NCBI RefSeq assembly: GCF_937876455.1
Contig: NZ_CALFIG010000066.1
Span: 1 to 11,671 of the forward strand
DNA: 11,671 bases
From: an uncultured Flavobacterium sp.
GTDB taxonomy: Bacteria; Bacteroidota; Bacteroidia; Flavobacteriales; Flavobacteriaceae
Reading direction: 5' to 3'
Program-made: the position numbers and the translations under genes
Shown here: one piece after another, positions 10,985 through 11,671 of the stretch
Layout of the letters: each line of letters starts with the position of its first letter
Numbering within the stretch: the first letter of the stretch is position 1
The notes under the pieces: generated by a model
Told to the model about the DNA's origin: nothing
The model's database searches: none
Seen by the model: only the letters and a program-made list of their open reading frames with translations

Positions 10985-11339
10985 ACTTGGTTTTATTTAG
11001 GGTTTTTTCTAGGTGGTTTTTATCTATTGTATTGATTCTTTTCTCCCACCATTTGGCTGTTGAAGTGTCGAATCCGTACTTCTTATTAAACGCCATGCAC
11101 TGGCTAATTGTTTCATCTTGTCCAAACTTGCGACCATTACGCTGCAATTTTGAATTTAAAGCGGGTTCGTAAAGTTTGTTAGCCAATATATCAAAACCTC
11201 TACCAATCTCATAAAAGTAAGTATTTAAACGCTTTTGTTTAATAGCTAAAAATATAGACCGAGGTAATAAAACAATACCAAATACCCTAGTTATTAACCA
11301 AGCAAATACAGCAATTATAAAGGCAGCAAAATCGGTCAT
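10971..11339 (-). CDS. Phage membrane protein (122 aa)
   Basis: Hydrophobic N-terminus (FAAFIIAVFAWLITRVFGIV, then LLPRSIFLAIK) of one long or two short helices. A soluble part of aromatic and charged residues follows. Its later portion has FGQDETISQCMAFNKKYG and IDKNHLEKTL, resembling small conserved phage proteins with an F-G-DETIS motif and a D-NH-EK end. Function unknown; position at the head of the lysis set suggests a virion-exit or membrane role. Start overlaps the upstream stop by 4 bases (ATGA). Confidence 0.6.
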   Translation of the reverse strand: MTDFAAFIIAVFAWLITRVFGIVLLPRSIFLAIKQKRLNTYFYEIGRGFDILANKLYEPALNSKLQRNGRKFGQDETISQCMAFNKKYGFDTSTAKWWEKRINTIDKNHLEKTLNKTKYDLN

Positions 11340-11668
11340 TCTTTAATTGTTTTAGGACGTGTTTTTTCTCTTAACGGATAACCATTCGGTGCATCAATTT
11401 CTAAAACAACATGATTTTCTAATGTTTCACGGGCTGGATTGATTATACCTGAATACCCTAATAATTGAATAAAACCACTTAATACAGGTAGGGCATCTTG
11501 AACGTAAGTAATTCCATTTTCTTCACTTTCTGTAATAGCTAAATCTTGTAAAGAATAGGTTTTTAATTCCGTTTTAATTACTCCACCTTCTGGATATAAC
11601 TCACGCTGCCAGTAACGAATAGTACAATACTTTACTTCATTATTTTCTTCGTCAATAAAAGTGTCCAT
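11336..11668 (-). CDS. Hypothetical phage protein (110 aa), at window edge
   Basis: No family recognised. It is acidic and soluble, with a beta-type pattern (VKYCTIRYWQRELYPEGG), a helical stretch (LSGFIQLLGYSGIINPARE) and a strand-rich end (HVVLEIDAPNGYPLRE). The ATG is 3 bases from the window edge, so an earlier start outside cannot be excluded. ATGA overlap with the next gene places it in the same leftward operon; lying before the lysis genes, it may be a late structural or accessory protein. Confidence 0.6.
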   Translation of the reverse strand: MDTFIDEENNEVKYCTIRYWQRELYPEGGVIKTELKTYSLQDLAITESEENGITYVQDALPVLSGFIQLLGYSGIINPARETLENHVVLEIDAPNGYPLREKTRPKTIKE

Positions 11669-11671
11669 TCC

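Overview
The window looks like accessory and replication/lysis DNA of a tailed phage or prophage of a Bacteroidota host. Evidence: a RecT-type annealing protein next to a YqaJ-type exonuclease, a DnaB helicase preceded by a DUF6291-like protein, a lysis-type run of small membrane proteins with a DUF5675 protein, a promoter matching the Bacteroidota TTG-N20-TAnnTTTG pattern, and A-rich leaders with few Shine-Dalgarno sequences. No integrase, terminase, portal, tRNA, rRNA or CRISPR array was seen.

Layout. (1) 1-3843, plus strand, about 45% GC on hand-counted lines: partial recT-like gene, YqaJ nuclease, small winged-helix protein, a 50-aa protein, then a promoter and a leader with two interleaved inverted repeats, a DUF6291-like protein and DnaB. 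(2) 3910-6499: the most unusual part, an integron-like cassette array with no integrase. One GC-rich short element and four gene cassettes (GIY-YIG nuclease, N6-adenine methyltransferase, unknown protein, beta-class DNA methyltransferase) each begin with GTTA and end with TAAC. Each has its own 9-15 bp complementary ends, and consecutive units are separated by imperfect hairpins of 83-133 nt that resemble attC sites. (3) 6547-8092, plus strand, about 30-37% GC: two tiny Cys-containing proteins, two phage replication-type proteins and a small membrane protein. (4) 8089-11668, minus strand, similarly AT-rich: transcription runs toward region 3 and the two meet tail to tail with a 4-base overlap. 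In transcription order it has an unknown protein, a membrane protein, a TM/coiled-coil protein, a DUF5675 protein, a small coiled-coil protein, a holin-like protein, a terminator/regulatory gap, a spanin-like protein, a DEDD 3'-5' exonuclease and an unknown protein.

How it may work together. Region 1 would supply recombination (exonuclease plus annealase) and helicase-based replication. Region 3 may supply further replication factors, and region 4 lysis plus nucleic-acid processing. The cassette array sits exactly between the two plus-strand replication blocks, where base composition also changes. It carries cargo suited to phage-host conflict: two orphan DNA methyltransferases and a small nuclease.

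The strongest new signal is that three of the four inter-cassette hairpins carry the start codon of the next gene in their loop. The reading frame passes through the 3' hairpin arm and across the expected recombination point (G|TT). As a result the first 14-24 residues of three proteins are encoded by the hairpin, and two stop codons (three with a doubtful reading frame) are the TAA of the TAAC core.
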